Assembly (NCBI GenBank): GCA_021018995.1
Contig: CM037593.1
Span: forward strand, 9,142,088-9,206,087
Length of the DNA stretch: 64,000 nucleotides
Direction: 5' to 3'
DNA from: Chloranthus sessilifolius
Taxonomy: Eukaryota > Streptophyta > Magnoliopsida > Chloranthales > Chloranthaceae
Under the pieces are notes generated by a model. It was not told the origin of the DNA and made no database searches. It saw only the letters and a program-made list of their open reading frames with translations. The translations under genes and the position numbers were made by a program. The number at the start of each line of letters is the position of its first letter. Within the stretch, counting starts at the first letter, position 1. This document shows, one piece after another, positions 1 through 10,840 of the stretch.

Positions 1-2095
1 GCCGTTGTTCGAAGCGTTGAATCACTGGCTCCCATGCCCTAGCTACAAGTTGCCTCAGCCCCAGCGGCAGCCCCAAGTACTTGATGGGAAATTCCTCGCT
101 CTCACAATTAACCGTATCAGCTAGATCCTGTAAGCTCGTGCTATCGATCCCAATACCCGTGATTTTCGATTTGTGTAAGTTAATACGCTGCCCCGATACT
201 GCCTCATAGATGGATAAGACCTCCGTTAAAGACCTGAACTCCTGCACATCGGCCTTTCCGAATAGAATAATGTCATTCGCATACTGGAGGATCGAGATGT
301 ATCGGCCATGGGCACCCACTTTGATCCCCGATATGTGGTTCAGCTGTCTCACCCGAACAATGAGACCCGTAAGCGCTTCCCCCATCATATTGAATAAGAG
401 TGGGTTGCCCTGGCGGATACCCCGAGAGCTCTTGAAATACCCTACTGGCATGCCATTAATCAACACCGAAAACCATGGTGTTGCATGGCAGCCTCGCATC
501 CATCTCCGCCACTTAACTCTGAACCCAAACCTATGAAGCATATAGTCCAAAACCGCCCGAACTAATACAATCATACGCCTTTTTCAAGTCCACCTTCCAC
601 AAGGCTGCAAGAAGACAGTCCTGATGAGCGGAATGGATGACTTCATGGGCCACAGCCACCCGGTCCACTAATTGTCTCCCCTGCACAAAAGCACCCTGAC
701 TAACTGAGATGATCATACCCATTAACGACTTGAGTCTGTTGGCCAACACCTTAGCTATGATCTTGTATAGGCAATTGATGAGACAAATTGGGCGAAAATT
801 GGTGAGGTCTTGGGCACCAACTCTTTTGGGAATGAGTGTTATGAATGTAGAATTGAGGTTGCGCCCGATAAAACCTGTGCTATGGAACTCGTGGAACACT
901 TCCATCAAGTCCTCCTTCAGCACTGACCAGAACACACAGTAGAATTCCATGGTAAATCTGTCCGGGCCCGGCGATTTATTCTTGCCCCCCCTCTTTATGG
1001 ATCTTCAGACCTCCTCTTCATTAAAAAGGAGTTCCACACCCTTGCAATCATCAGGCATGACGGCTTGAAAAGGCAACCCGTTTAATTCAGGGCGAATCAG
1101 ACTGTCATCAACGTAGAGTTTGGAGTAAAAGTCGACAACCTGGTCGCAAATCTAATCATACCCGACATAAGTAACTCCCTCGACCCCAACGCTTCCCAAA
1201 TAATTTGTTTTGTTCCGCGCGTTGGCAACTGCATAGAAATACTTGGTATTTAGGTCTCCCTCCTTCAGCCACTTCACCTTCTCCTTTTGCTTCCATGACA
1301 CCTCTTCAGCCCTACATATGTTACTGAATTCCTACTTTTTTTTACCTGTTCTTCTCGTTCTCCGTCTGAAAGAGCCCTACTTTCCTCCATATTGTCGAGC
1401 TCCTTCAGCCTCATGAGCAATGCGTCTTTGTTGAGGTGAACCAGCCCGTACACCTCCCTGTTCCACTCGTTGCTACGCTTCTTGATCCATTGTAGCTAGG
1501 AGATAAATCGGTAAGCCGCCATACCCGATGGCCTATGTTCTCTCCACCAATCCGGCACCGCCGCCTAGAATCGCTCATCAAGTAACCACATGTTTTCGAA
1601 ACGGTACGGTGTCGGCCCTTTCCCCCTCGATTCACACGTGAGCACAAATGGGCGATGGTCAGAGACTGCCCTCGCTAAGCATTCCAGTCTGGCAGCCGGA
1701 CACATCTCCAGCCAGTCCATATTGCAGAGGAAACGGTCCAACTTACTCAATGAAGAAGTATCTTGAAGGTTGAACCACGTGAACCTTGAACCTGTTAAAG
1801 GCACATTCATTAGCCTCCAGTCTGATATCCAGAAATTGAAGTCTCTCATCACCGCTACATCTGGCAGCCCCCCTTGTTTTTCATACCCCCATCTTATGTC
1901 ATTGAAATCGCCCCCCAAGCATAACGGATTGCCCCATCTGGCTGTGACGACAGCCAACTCAAACAAGAAATCGCTCTGTTGCCTATCATCCAAAGGCCCA
2001 TAAATACCGGAAAACAGTCATGATTTTCCATTATCTTTATTCCGTAGGACCACTGAGGCCGAGAAGAGCCCCACTTCTTCATCTATCTTGTCGAA
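1..2095 (-). mobile_element. L1-type LINE copy 1: ORF2 endonuclease and reverse transcriptase, 5'-truncated and decayed
   Basis: Non-LTR retrotransposon of the plant L1 type, running off the left edge. Reading down from 2095: the middle and end of an APE-type endonuclease (GGDFN near 1910, SDHRP near 1660), a linker with EWNREVYG near 1450, then RT fingers (FRPICLINCLYKIIAKVLA near 780, QGAFVQGR near 690), a stop and frame break near 550, and the palm with GIRQGNP near 415. The catalytic YADD box reads YAND at 272-283, so the enzyme should be dead. It aligns along its length with LINE copy 2 at 19.6-22.4 kb, so both are one family. Similarity to copy 2 stops near 2095, which I take as the 5' truncation point. 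Frameshifts and stops make it a pseudo-element. Confidence 0.9.
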
Positions 2096-2225
2096 CAGCC
2101 CCCGATCGATCGAAATTGGTACTTGATCGATCGGTTGAGCACCGAAATTCTCCAAAAATAAGACCCCTCGTTGTCCACAATCGATTGATCGAATACTGCA
2201 ATCGGTCGATCGATTAATGTATATA
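2096..2225. repeat. Cluster of ATCGAT palindromes with 21-bp spacing
   Basis: Immediately beyond the end of LINE copy 1. GATCGATC occurs at 2104 and 2125 (21 apart), and two related AATCG-started dyads begin at 2179 and 2200 (again 21 apart). The surrounding sequence is not recognised; it resembles in design the palindrome arrays in LTRs elsewhere in this window (35.7 kb, 41.3 kb, 44.5 kb), so it may be an LTR remnant. Confidence 0.6.
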
Positions 2226-3420
2226 ACAGTTCTTTCATCTTTGCTTAAATAGATGTCCATATCAGCCCATTTCATTTCTTCTTGCGCTGGAAAATCCGGT
2301 GCAGCCCAAATCCAAGGCCCTCGATCTTGGCGTCCCCCGTCAAATATTACTGTTTCGTTCTTTATATGTCAATAGCTGAACAAAAAATCAACGTTCGGAG
2401 ACTGCTAGTCCTGTAGTTCTGTTCAGTGTTGGATGACAAATGGTCTCAAAACCGCTTAGACCTCTGGATTGAATGGGGCAACCATCGTACCATCGAGCTC
2501 TAGCAAAGTCTAGCCACGAGTAGGGAATGGCTCAAGCACCTTAACCTTTTTTGTTTGTAATGGGCATCCATTTCAAGCAACAAATCACAACAAATGGGTT
2601 TTTAAAAACTTTAAATAAATAAAAAAATCAGAAATAGGAGTTGAGATGGAGAGAGAGATTCCGACATTGACTTCAGAGAGAGAGAGAGAGATGGTTTTAC
2701 TTTCTAACAGACAACCATCTCTGTTAAACATGGTCCTTTGGACTGATTGGACCAGTCGTCTGACCGGATTGGGCTAAGTCGGAGCCATTAGCAATACAGT
2801 CAGTCTGGGTTTAAGAAACATTCATAAAATACTCAACAGTTAAAATATCATAAATAAGACCCTAAAAAGAACACTTTTACAAATCAATTATGTAAAACTA
2901 ACTACACCACAATATACCTTCGTTTGACGAGATATCCATAGTTCCATACACCCCCATTAGTAGTGAAACAAATAACTTATCACAAAAGTAAAAAACATTG
3001 GAAGGTTAAGGTGCCATTCAGAAAACCACATGCTGACATTTGAGAGCAACTGTTGGAAGAAGCGAAATAGAGGAACCTCTGAAGGCAGAGTAGCAGATTA
3101 TGTAGGAAAATTAACTATGTCAAAACTTTCTCGATTCAGGTCTGTCAGAAAAATTCTCCAGTAGTAGCTTTCAAGATTTCTCTAGGGACTCTAAAAGCAG
3201 CATTTATGGTAGAATAGGAGAGGAAATATTAGAAAGATGGAGTTTCCATTGACCAGCTCTTCTGAGTTTCTGATAGTGCAAATGATTCAAGTTAGATGAA
3301 GCAAGAACAAGTTTGGAAAGAGAAAGACCATTATCCACTTGGCTTGAAAGATTTTTAAAGGTCGAAATGTGATTCAAAAAAAATAATAGAACGAGCAAAC
3401 ACTAGAGGGATAAATGTTGG
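2226..3420. other. No gene seen; short GA microsatellite
   Basis: AT-moderate intergenic sequence without a supported reading frame. It holds interrupted GA runs at about 2650-2692. Nothing else is recognised. Confidence 0.6.
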
Positions 3421-3423
3421 AGA

Positions 3424-3561
3424 TTGGTTCACATAACACAATTAGCACGTAAGAAGGCAGTCATCTTTCATGACGCTAGTAGAGAAGCAGATGGGGTTGC
3501 TAATTTGTTGGCAAAGGAAGGAATTTCAAGAGAGCCATGGTTCAGTAACGACTGGCATGAG
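3424..3561 (+). pseudogene. C-terminal scrap of a plant RNase H-like (RVT_3 type) domain
   Basis: An open stretch ending in TGA at 3559-3561 contains HDASREADGVANLLAKEG. This fits the end of the RNase H-like domain found at the 3' end of some plant LINEs and in related host proteins, where a histidine/RE(A/N)..AD.LAK.G pattern recurs. Upstream sequence (3000-3420) has no clear continuation, so it is a short relic, probably of another LINE. Family assignment rests on this one motif. Confidence 0.5.
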
Positions 3562-4627
3562 TGATACTTATATTTATCCCCCACTTTTCAGCCGATAACT
3601 ATTGGTATAAGTAGGTATCAACCAAGACTTATTGGTCTCGCTCATTAGTTATAGGCAAGGAAGCACGAATACTCCATTTTTGGCAATGTATTCGTATTGA
3701 ATACCGATACTTTGAGGGATACGGCTGCATGTGAATCCAGAACGTTTCAAAAAGGAAAAAAAAAAAAACTAAAAGAAGAAGAAATCAGACGCGAGTGTAG
3801 GAAAGAAGGAGAAATTGGAGGAGCCTACCAGCGTGCAGCTTACCAATTCGAAATCAGTCTTTGTAAGTTTTTTTTTTTGTTTCTTCTTCTTACGTCTACT
3901 AACCTAAAAATATTTAAAAATAATAATTTTTAAATATACGTAGCACGCTGCCCCCCCCCCCTCCCGCATATCATATCTTGTTTTTTTGAAAATTATCATC
4001 TCGCCGTACCCGTATCTTATTGTATCCGTGCTTCTTAGGCTATAGGTATATCATCAATACGTACCACTATAAATTGTTCTATTTTACTTTTTAAGATATT
4101 TTTTTATAGCTATTATATCAAAATTTAAAATTTCTTATGACCTCAAGTATAATATAAAAGTAATGCATCTAGGACAGTGTATCACATTGAATTAAATTAA
4201 AATGAATATTTTCAAAGTCTTGGGCCCTTATAAAAAACTTCCAGCTCTTTCAAATTATTTAAGCATATATGGTAAGTGTTCATACACCTTCTGTTATTTT
4301 CTCATTTGTTTTTGTAAAATTAGAGATTTTTCAAGGTTGGCCGAATAAAGGAAAGTTAAGCGAAACAAAAGCTGCAAAATGAAAAGTTGTAGTAAAGTCG
4401 TAGTAATATATTATTGGATATCTTATATTTATTAATATAGTATATACCATTCTATGGTCATTAATACTGGCACATCAATTCATCATATTCCTCATCAGGC
4501 TTTATGTCTATGTGCCTCCCGTGATTTGATAGGTGACTAGTTCGCCCTTGGTGCACAGCCAAATACAAATTCTTTTAGGAATTGTTCATTTTGAAGTCTA
4601 AATTTTAAATCAAGCACAATTAATAAA
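3562..4627. other. Low-complexity intergenic stretch with TATCG-type repeat words and a C homopolymer
   Basis: Contains short words of the dispersed GATAC/GTATC repeat family (about 3690-3725 and 4005-4060), an A-run near 3765 and a run of C near 3950-3961. No coding evidence. Confidence 0.5.
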
Positions 4628-5074
4628 GGACCCGACTCTCCTAACCGCCACATGAACACCAAATGGTGTTTAAACCATCTTACACCATTTAATGGCTTAT
4701 GATGTTGGAAATCCATACCGTCAAAGTGATATATCATACATTGAAGGGCTATGGGCCTAAAAATCATACTTTTTGGGATATTCCAACCATCCAATCTGTG
4801 CACTGTAATATCAACAGTTGTTCTTAATTTTAATGGATGATATTAAAGTTCATCGATGGGGATGGTTTACATCCACTTATAAGTATGATCCTTTGGCTAG
4901 GACATGTTCCAATGATGGATTGCCACAGGTAATTTAAATTCATCACAGATATGCAAAACATGGCAGAATAATAAATCAATGTTTAATGGTAGCAGACGAA
5001 AAGTCTAAGTTAAATGATGTAAGATCATTTAAACACCATTTGGTATTTAAATGTCGGTCGGGAGCCATTATCCC
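4628..5074. mobile_element. MITE family B, full-length copy
   Basis: Inverted ends: ACCAAATGGTGTTTAAA with CTTACACCATTTAA on the left, and their reverse complement near 5015-5055 on the right; outer ends are related to GACCCGACTCTCC. The inside is non-coding and AT-rich. The same end motif (TGATCTTACACCATTAA) recurs at 37.6, 50.6, 51.4 and 58.2 kb. Non-autonomous DNA transposon; superfamily not determined because no clean target-site duplication was found. Confidence 0.7.
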
Positions 5075-5126
5075 ATTCTTAAAGTGTAAAATCAAAAAGC
5101 AAATTGATGCACTACATTTGCATTTA

Positions 5127-7196
5127 GGCCCTGTTTGATAGCAATGAAACTCCAAAGAGGAAATGAAATCAATTTCTTAGTTGATTTCCTAGGAAATGAT
5201 TTCCTCTAGAAATGGATTTTTCACTGTTTGATTAGTGTGTTTGAGAAATGAATTTCATTGGAAATTGATTTCTCTTGTTTGATTAGTATCTTTGAAAATG
5301 AATTTTTAAGTTTTGATCATTTATTATTAAAATCATAATTAAAGTCAAATATTAACCAATAATTTTTTTAATGATATTCTATTACTTTACAAATTAATAT
5401 CATTGTAATCACTATTTATTACTAAGTTATATAAGTCAAAGTTTGAAAAGTCAAACTCAAATAAAAAGTCAAACTTTGACCAAACTTAAAATTTTGATAA
5501 AAAAAATATGTAAAGCTAAATAACAAAGTTATAAATGCTAGCATCTAATGTAAGTTTATACGTTGAAATGAAATTAAATTTTTATAAAAGTCAAACTTTG
5601 ACCAAGATAAAATTTTGCAATGTACCAACAAGTTATAAAAGTCCAACTGTAAATTAATATAACAATATTCATATATATCGTTAGGTTACACTAGTCAAAA
5701 TTTGATCAAATATTCACTTTTAATAAAAGTCAAACTTTGACCAAACGTAAAACTTTGATTAATAAAAAATTTTAAGACTAAAATACAAAGTTATATAGTA
5801 AACACTAGTATGTATTATATATTGAAACAAAATTAAATTTTTAAACTTGAAAGAAATTCAATTTTTTAAAAAAAGTCAAACTTTGACTAAATTTTTTAAC
5901 TTTGATCAATAAAAAATTTGACAATCTACCGCCAACCTACAAATTAATATAACAGCATTTGTATCTATCGCTAGATTACACTAGTAAAAACTTTGACTAA
6001 ATATCAACTTTTAAAAAAGTCAATCTTTGACCAAATATAAAAACAAGTAAAATAAAATTTGGTAATGTACTAGAAAGTAATAAATTAAAAAAATGATAAT
6101 CTTATTGGAGATATAGAAGTTCAAAAGAAATTAAATTATGTTTAAAAGTCAAAGTTTGACCAAATATCAAACTTTGACTGATTAAAATTTACATTACCAA
6201 AATATAAATAACATCAGTAATAATTACTATCTACTGTCAAGATACACTTCTCAACTTTTGACTAAAGTCAAAATTTGAATAAAAGTCAAATTTTGACCAA
6301 TAAAAATGAGGCAATGTATTTTCAAGTTATAAATTAAAATAATGATAGATATTTTTAATTATAATATTTTACTAATAAAAATTTATAACATTTTATAGAA
6401 AATCAAACTTTGACCAAAAGTCAAACTTTGACCAAGAAAAAATTGTACTGATACGATGTAAATTTATGTAGTAGTAGACTCTATCTATAGGTAGGCTTCG
6501 AGTTTGACTAAAAATAAAATTTGTAAGTCAAAGTTTGACTAAGGTCAAACTATTGACTAATACAATTGAGAATCTAGTATCAAATTATACATCAAAACGG
6601 CAGTATCCTTTTTTTACCATCAAATTATTGGAGTTTAAGTTTAATAAAAAATAAATTTTAATTAAAAGTCCAAGTTTGACCTTAAGTCAACATTTGACTC
6701 CTAAAAATTTGATAATATATTACTAACTTACAACTTATTATCATGTTTCAGTAGTTAAAGTTTGATCAAAAGTTCAAACTTTATATAACTTATAAATCCA
6801 ATTAAAGTTTGATTAAAATTCAAACCTTGACCAAAGTCAAATATTAGTTGGCAAAAGTATGATGTAGATAATGTGGTGGTCATAGTGATCGTGCCGGTAT
6901 GATGATCATAGAAATTGAAGTTACTTTTTAATAGTCAAAAAATAATTTTTTTTGCTTTTAAGTTTTTTACAAGCAACTTTAGATTTGCAATCATAAAAAC
7001 TTATTATTTTGTTAGTAGGAAACTTAATTTCAGACATTTAAATGGTTTCCTCCTTAAAATGATTTGGTGTATGAATTTCCATGCGGGGCTACTTAATTTC
7101 ATTTCCATCTCCTTAAATAGCTATCAAACAACAACAATTGGAAACTAAATTTCATTTCCACCATGAAATTACATTTCCATGTTATCAAACAAGGCC
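5127..7196. mobile_element. PIF/Harbinger-like non-autonomous element, 2.07 kb, rich in TTGAC/GTCAA motifs
   Basis: Ends are GGCCCTGTTTGATA (left) and TATCAAACAAGGCC (right), flanked by direct TTA at 5124-5126 and 7197-7199. A TTA target duplication with G-rich ends of this kind is typical of Tourist/PIF-Harbinger elements. There is no transposase frame. The AT-rich interior (about 5340-6850) repeats words like GTCAAACTTTGACC; by eye about 18 TTGAC and 18 GTCAA cores. It abuts a foldback MITE that begins at 7200. Confidence 0.8.
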
Positions 7197-7199
7197 TTA

Positions 7200-7701
7200 G
7201 GGTACCTTTGTTTGCATTCACGCATTCTCGGAAAACACCCATGTCCTAGATCGCTTGACAACCAATGATTGCTTCGCATAAGATGATAGAGATCGTGTTT
7301 CAACCCGATCTTCCACACAATAGATCTTGACATCATGGCGCACCTATAAAACGGTCAGTTTTATATTCCATGTGTCACAGATCCCCAAAAAATGACCTTT
7401 GAATCACATGGGACACGTCATGCTCAAACATGAATTTGTGTCACAGATTCCCAAAAAAATGGCCCTTGATTCCTACAGCGCACATCACACTAAATATTTC
7501 AAGGGCCATTTTTTGGGAATCTGTGACGCATGGAATCAAAAACTGACCGTCAGATAGGTGCAACATGATCTCAAGATCAATTGTGTGGAAGATCGGAGTG
7601 AAACACGATCTCCATCATCTGATGCGAAGCAATCAATGGTTTTCAAGGGGTCAAGGACATGGGCGCTTTCAGAGAATGCGTGGGCGCAAACAGAGGCACC
7701 C
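7200..7701. mobile_element. Foldback MITE family A, copy 1
   Basis: Long inverted repeat: the left arm (ends GGGTACC, contains TAGATCTTGACATCATGG and AAACGGTCAGTTTTATATTCC) is matched by its reverse complement on the right (GACCGTCAGATAGG, CATGATCTCAAGATC, GATCTCCATCATCTGATG). Arms are roughly 200 bp. It lies in intron 2 of the NAD+ synthetase relic, downstream of exon 2. Other copies lie at 26.4, 29.7, 30.9, 34.2/36.8 (interrupted), 53.7 and 62.1 kb. Superfamily unknown. Confidence 0.8.
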
Positions 7702-7870
7702 TTGCATTTATTATTAGGTTGAATCAATGAAATTAGACCTACACCTTTAGTTCATTGTTGGGATAAAAAGATCCTTCTTTTTCATTTTTCCAATTTTCAA
7801 CATTGCTCAAAGTACTCCTAACATAGATACATTTTCAAAATGACCTTACAAATCCAGTGTTCATACTTAC

Positions 7871-8176
7871 GTGTCTAAAAACTTAAGGTATCCATAACCA
7901 AAAGGAACTGATGTCTGTGATAGAGCTTCAGAAATTTCATCAGGGAGCAGGAAGTCTACAAGCTTGTCTTCACGCTCCCATGTTGAAAACCATCGAGGTT
8001 CTCTGTAGTTGCCATCATTTGCAAGGTTCATCTTCGGACGGATCATAAGTATTCTTTGGTTTAAACAGAAAATTTGGCAGTTGTAACGAACACTTCCTTT
8101 CATAACAGGCATACCGATGCTGCATAATATTTCTCGAGTCCAATCACCTAATAATAGATCTTTCAAGCACTCCCAT
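7871..8176 (-). pseudogene. Glutamine-dependent NAD+ synthetase, exon 2 (glutaminase/CN-hydrolase domain)
   Basis: Encodes about 102 residues of the N-terminal glutaminase domain of eukaryotic NAD+ synthetase, which supplies ammonia for the last step of NAD+ synthesis in the cytosol. Recognisable text includes [38 protein letters not shown] and [14 protein letters not shown]. The lysine of RPKM is the expected catalytic Lys of the nitrilase fold; the usual W of RPKMWLAND is N here. Splice sites are present: acceptor CAG before 8176 and donor GTAAGT at 7870-7865. Its first base completes the Ala codon left open by exon 1 at 24073, so the two are splice partners over a 15.9-kb intron. The frame is open, but no following exon is seen downstream (1-7870), and an exon-3 copy at 39.5 kb is broken and misplaced. 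Whether this is a live gene whose later exons lie beyond the window or a relic cannot be settled here. Confidence 0.85.
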
Positions 8177-8559
8177 CTGCTAGAATATTAAAGCAACTGT
8201 TAAAGAAAATAATATGGCGGCTACGTGCTAATAGACGCATGTAATTTGTTTTTCAAAGAAAAAGTCACAATCAGTAGATTCAATGAAAGAAAGAAATAAA
8301 CAATTACTGAGGACAAACAGCAGACATACAATTTGAAAAGGAATATCTACCTAACAATACGCAGTCATGACACGCTGCATGAAACCCTTCAGAAAAATGA
8401 AACAGACCCATCATAAGGATCCACATTTAATTGAAATTTCTTGCATGACATTGGAAACATGCCTTTTGGTCAATGAAAAACAAAAAAGGTATTAAATAAG
8501 ACTACCTATAGATCTCTCCAAAACAAAAAATCCCTGCTAACCTGCCTCATTTAACCTGA
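8177..8559. other. Intron 1 of the NAD+ synthetase locus, unique-looking part
   Basis: AT-rich sequence with no repeat or coding signal that I recognise, directly upstream (minus strand) of exon 2. Confidence 0.5.
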
Positions 8560-8784
8560 TTGCTTGAAGATGATTCATGGACTGTGTTAAAAGGGTTGCT
8601 TCTTCAAGCACTTGAGCATAATATGTGGACCACTGATTTGTAAGCATTCATGGTTGCGGATCACTGACTTGTTGACTCCTTCCAGTCCCTATTTGAGCAG
8701 CATCATGGCTTCGACTACTTTATGATTCTAGATCTTCTCTTTCAATTAATTGTTTTCAATTTATTTTTTATTTATCAAATTTTT
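8560..8784. repeat. Duplicated block, copy 1 (partner at 40655-40855)
   Basis: About 220 bp nearly identical to 40655-40855. The plus-strand reading EDDSWTVLKGLLLQALEHNM, then stops, looks like an old exon, but I do not recognise the protein. Together with the adjoining L1 3' end it makes a shared block of about 600 bp. Confidence 0.75.
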
Positions 8785-9240
8785 TTCAACAACGACGAAA
8801 TATATACATTAGAAGAGATCTAGGAAAAGTACATAACTTCGCAAGTAGTAAGAAACTACCTGAAAGAAACAAGAAAGAAAGAACCTGGTAAAAGCCCAAA
8901 AAATTCACTAACCCGGTAGGAGCAGCAACCCGAGGCCCCCGGAAACCTATCCCCAGAGCAAGAGGCAGCAGAGGCTAATGAAGCAGACTATCTTGATCCT
9001 AATGCCTTATCTTGATCATCCTTATCTCGGCATCCTTATGCCTAACCTTCATCCAACTAAGCAAAAAATCTCTGGCCGACTTAACCATGAACTGATACGG
9101 TTTCCCAACTGAAGACCCTACTATTCCTCTTGAGCCAGATGGCCCATAAAACTGCGTACGCGGAGATTTCCCAAAGATCCCCCTTCATGTCCTGATATTT
9201 GACCATGTCTCATTGGTGAAGCATAGGTTCAATTTTCTCA
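8785..9240 (-). mobile_element. L1 LINE 3' end (C terminus of ORF2 and 3' UTR)
   Basis: Minus-strand reading gives AYAVLWAIWLKRNSRVFSW near 9150, the hydrophobic W..W..RN.R.F end of the RT-associated zinc-binding region of plant L1s. The 3' UTR follows and an A-run sits at about 8790 on the minus strand. A second copy lies at 40856-41224, where it is cut by a copia element. Confidence 0.7.
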
Positions 9241-9289
9241 GGGAAAACCCAGGATAAGTTGAAAGCAGATAGGACCGTTCCTCAAATTT

Positions 9290-10101
9290 TTGCCGCGTAG
9301 GGGCAATGCAGTAGAATTCTTTCCAATTTAACAAAGCATCTGAAGTTGAAATAAAAACAGCCTTTGAAAGGATGAAGAAAAGGAAAGTATATGGGCCAAA
9401 TGGGATATCTACAGAGGTTTGGAATCTGATGGGTGGGCTTGTTTGGTTGACCACATAATTAAACCAGATATTGAGAACATAAAAAATGCCCAAAGAATGG
9501 ATAAAGGTCACAATGATCGCTTTTTAAAGTATAAATGAGGTATGCAAAATAGTGTCAACTAGCGAAGTACTAAACTTATGAAAGATTCTATGAAAAGAAA
9601 TCGTAGAGTAGCGTATAAGACAAGAATCAGATATTTCTGAGAACTAATTTGAGTTTATGCTAAGATAATCAAGCTATATTCTTGGGGAGGAAAAAATTAC
9701 ATATGGTTTATATTGATTTGGAGAAGGTCTATGGTAAGGTGTTGATATCAGTAATCTAGTAGATGCTAAGAAGGAAATGGAATCTGAATGTGTATAATAA
9801 GATTATCCAAGACATCTATGAAGGAGAAGTAACGTAAGAACTGTATGTGGAGAGATGACTGAGTTCCCTGATGGCATTGAGTTGCATCGAGGGACTACCT
9901 TAAGTCCTTGTATGTTTGCATTTGTTAGTAATGAATCAACAAGAAAAATATACGAGGAGATTCCATAGTATCCATTATTTGTTTATGATGTTTGTTAATT
10001 GATCAAACTAGAAAACAAATATATGATAACTATGGAGAAAGACATCAGGATTTAAGTGTTTTGAAATTATCAAAAGGAAGATAAAATATATGGAGTCCTT
10101 T
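9290..10101 (+). pseudogene. RTE-clade LINE reverse transcriptase relic
   Basis: Degenerate plus-strand text in shifting frames matches the plant RTE order: EVEIKTAFERMKKRKVYGPNG near 9340, MPKEWIKVTM near 9490, RIRQESDISENQFEF near 9615, IDLEKVYGKVLIS near 9710 (usual FIDLEKAYD, the first catalytic Asp region, altered), YNKIIQDIYEGEVT near 9795. Many stops and shifts; no function. It is cut at 10101 by a SINE and next to it by a copia LTR. A second fragment of the same sequence sits at 48886-49095. Confidence 0.75.
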
Positions 10102-10294
10102 TTTTTTATAACCTGGGTGTTCAGGCCTCTTAGAGCACCCAATTAATCCCAAGGGCAAGTGCGCCCCCCAAGTTAGCACATGTCAGGTCAGCACATGATA
10201 TAAATCCCCAGGATGGCCTTAAGGGGGTAATTCGAACTCAGGTCTCCCATTTCCTAAGGTGGGTACCTGGCCACCTTGCCAAACCTCTTGAGGT
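10102..10294 (-). mobile_element. tRNA-derived SINE with target-site duplication
   Basis: On the minus strand the head has a Pol III A-box-like TGGCAAGGTGG and a B-box-like AGTTCGAATTACC about 40 bp later, as in tRNA-derived SINEs; the tail is an A-run (T-run at 10102-10107). Direct repeats TGGAGTCCTTT at 10091-10101 and 10295-10305 flank it. The matching duplication and recognisable boxes suggest a fairly recent insertion into the RTE relic. Confidence 0.85.
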
Positions 10295-10304
10295 TGGAGT
10301 CCTT

Positions 10305-10840
10305 TGTTATCAATGACTCAACAATAGAAATACAAAGGAATAAATGAGAAGAGTTTAGGAGAGAGATTAGTGTTTAGGTAGTTTTAGGGTTAGGGTTAGG
10401 GTTTGAAGAAAGAGGAGAAGAAAAGGAAAGAATTGAAGAAAAATAGCTTAATGAGATAATGCACACACTGGCTTTTATATTAAGCGTGGTATATTACATA
10501 TACACCCATTAATTCTCGCTACACACCACACAATCTAATAGACACCCACGTATATCAAATGCGCACACACACACTCTTATCACTCCCCCTCAAGCTGGCG
10601 CATGAATATCGTGCATGCCCAGATTTACCATATTTTGTTGGAGAGTAGAAGGCCAAGGGGCTTCGTAAAAACGTTTGCCAACTTATGAGAAGAGGAAACA
10701 TCAATTAGTTCTAAGTCTGGTCTCAAACTTTCTCTCTTACAAAGTGAATATCCACTTCAGTATGTTTAGTTCTCTCATGTATAACGGAATCTGGGCAATC
10801 TTCTCAACTGCTTCATTGGTACAATGAAGGGACATTGAAC
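10305..10840 (-). mobile_element. Ty1-copia fragment: 3' LTR, polypurine tract and end of RNase H
   Basis: Read on the minus strand: the RNase H tail (SSHKLANVFTKPLG near 10690, one frame shift), the polypurine tract CTTGAGGGGGAGTG at about 10590-10577, and an LTR of about 275 bp that starts TGATAAGAGTG and ends in ...TAACA at 10305. The LTR contains TTAGGG repeats near 10385-10405. The LTR end touches the SINE's right target duplication. The 5' part of the element is missing; a plus-strand copia piece follows. Confidence 0.75.

Noticed and set aside
709..942. Plus-strand open frames across LINE copy 1
   Set aside because: Antisense shadows of the RT frame; no domain of their own.
10380..10408. 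Telomere-like TTAGGG repeats
   Set aside because: Only about three units, inside a copia LTR; plant telomere repeats are TTTAGGG and far longer.
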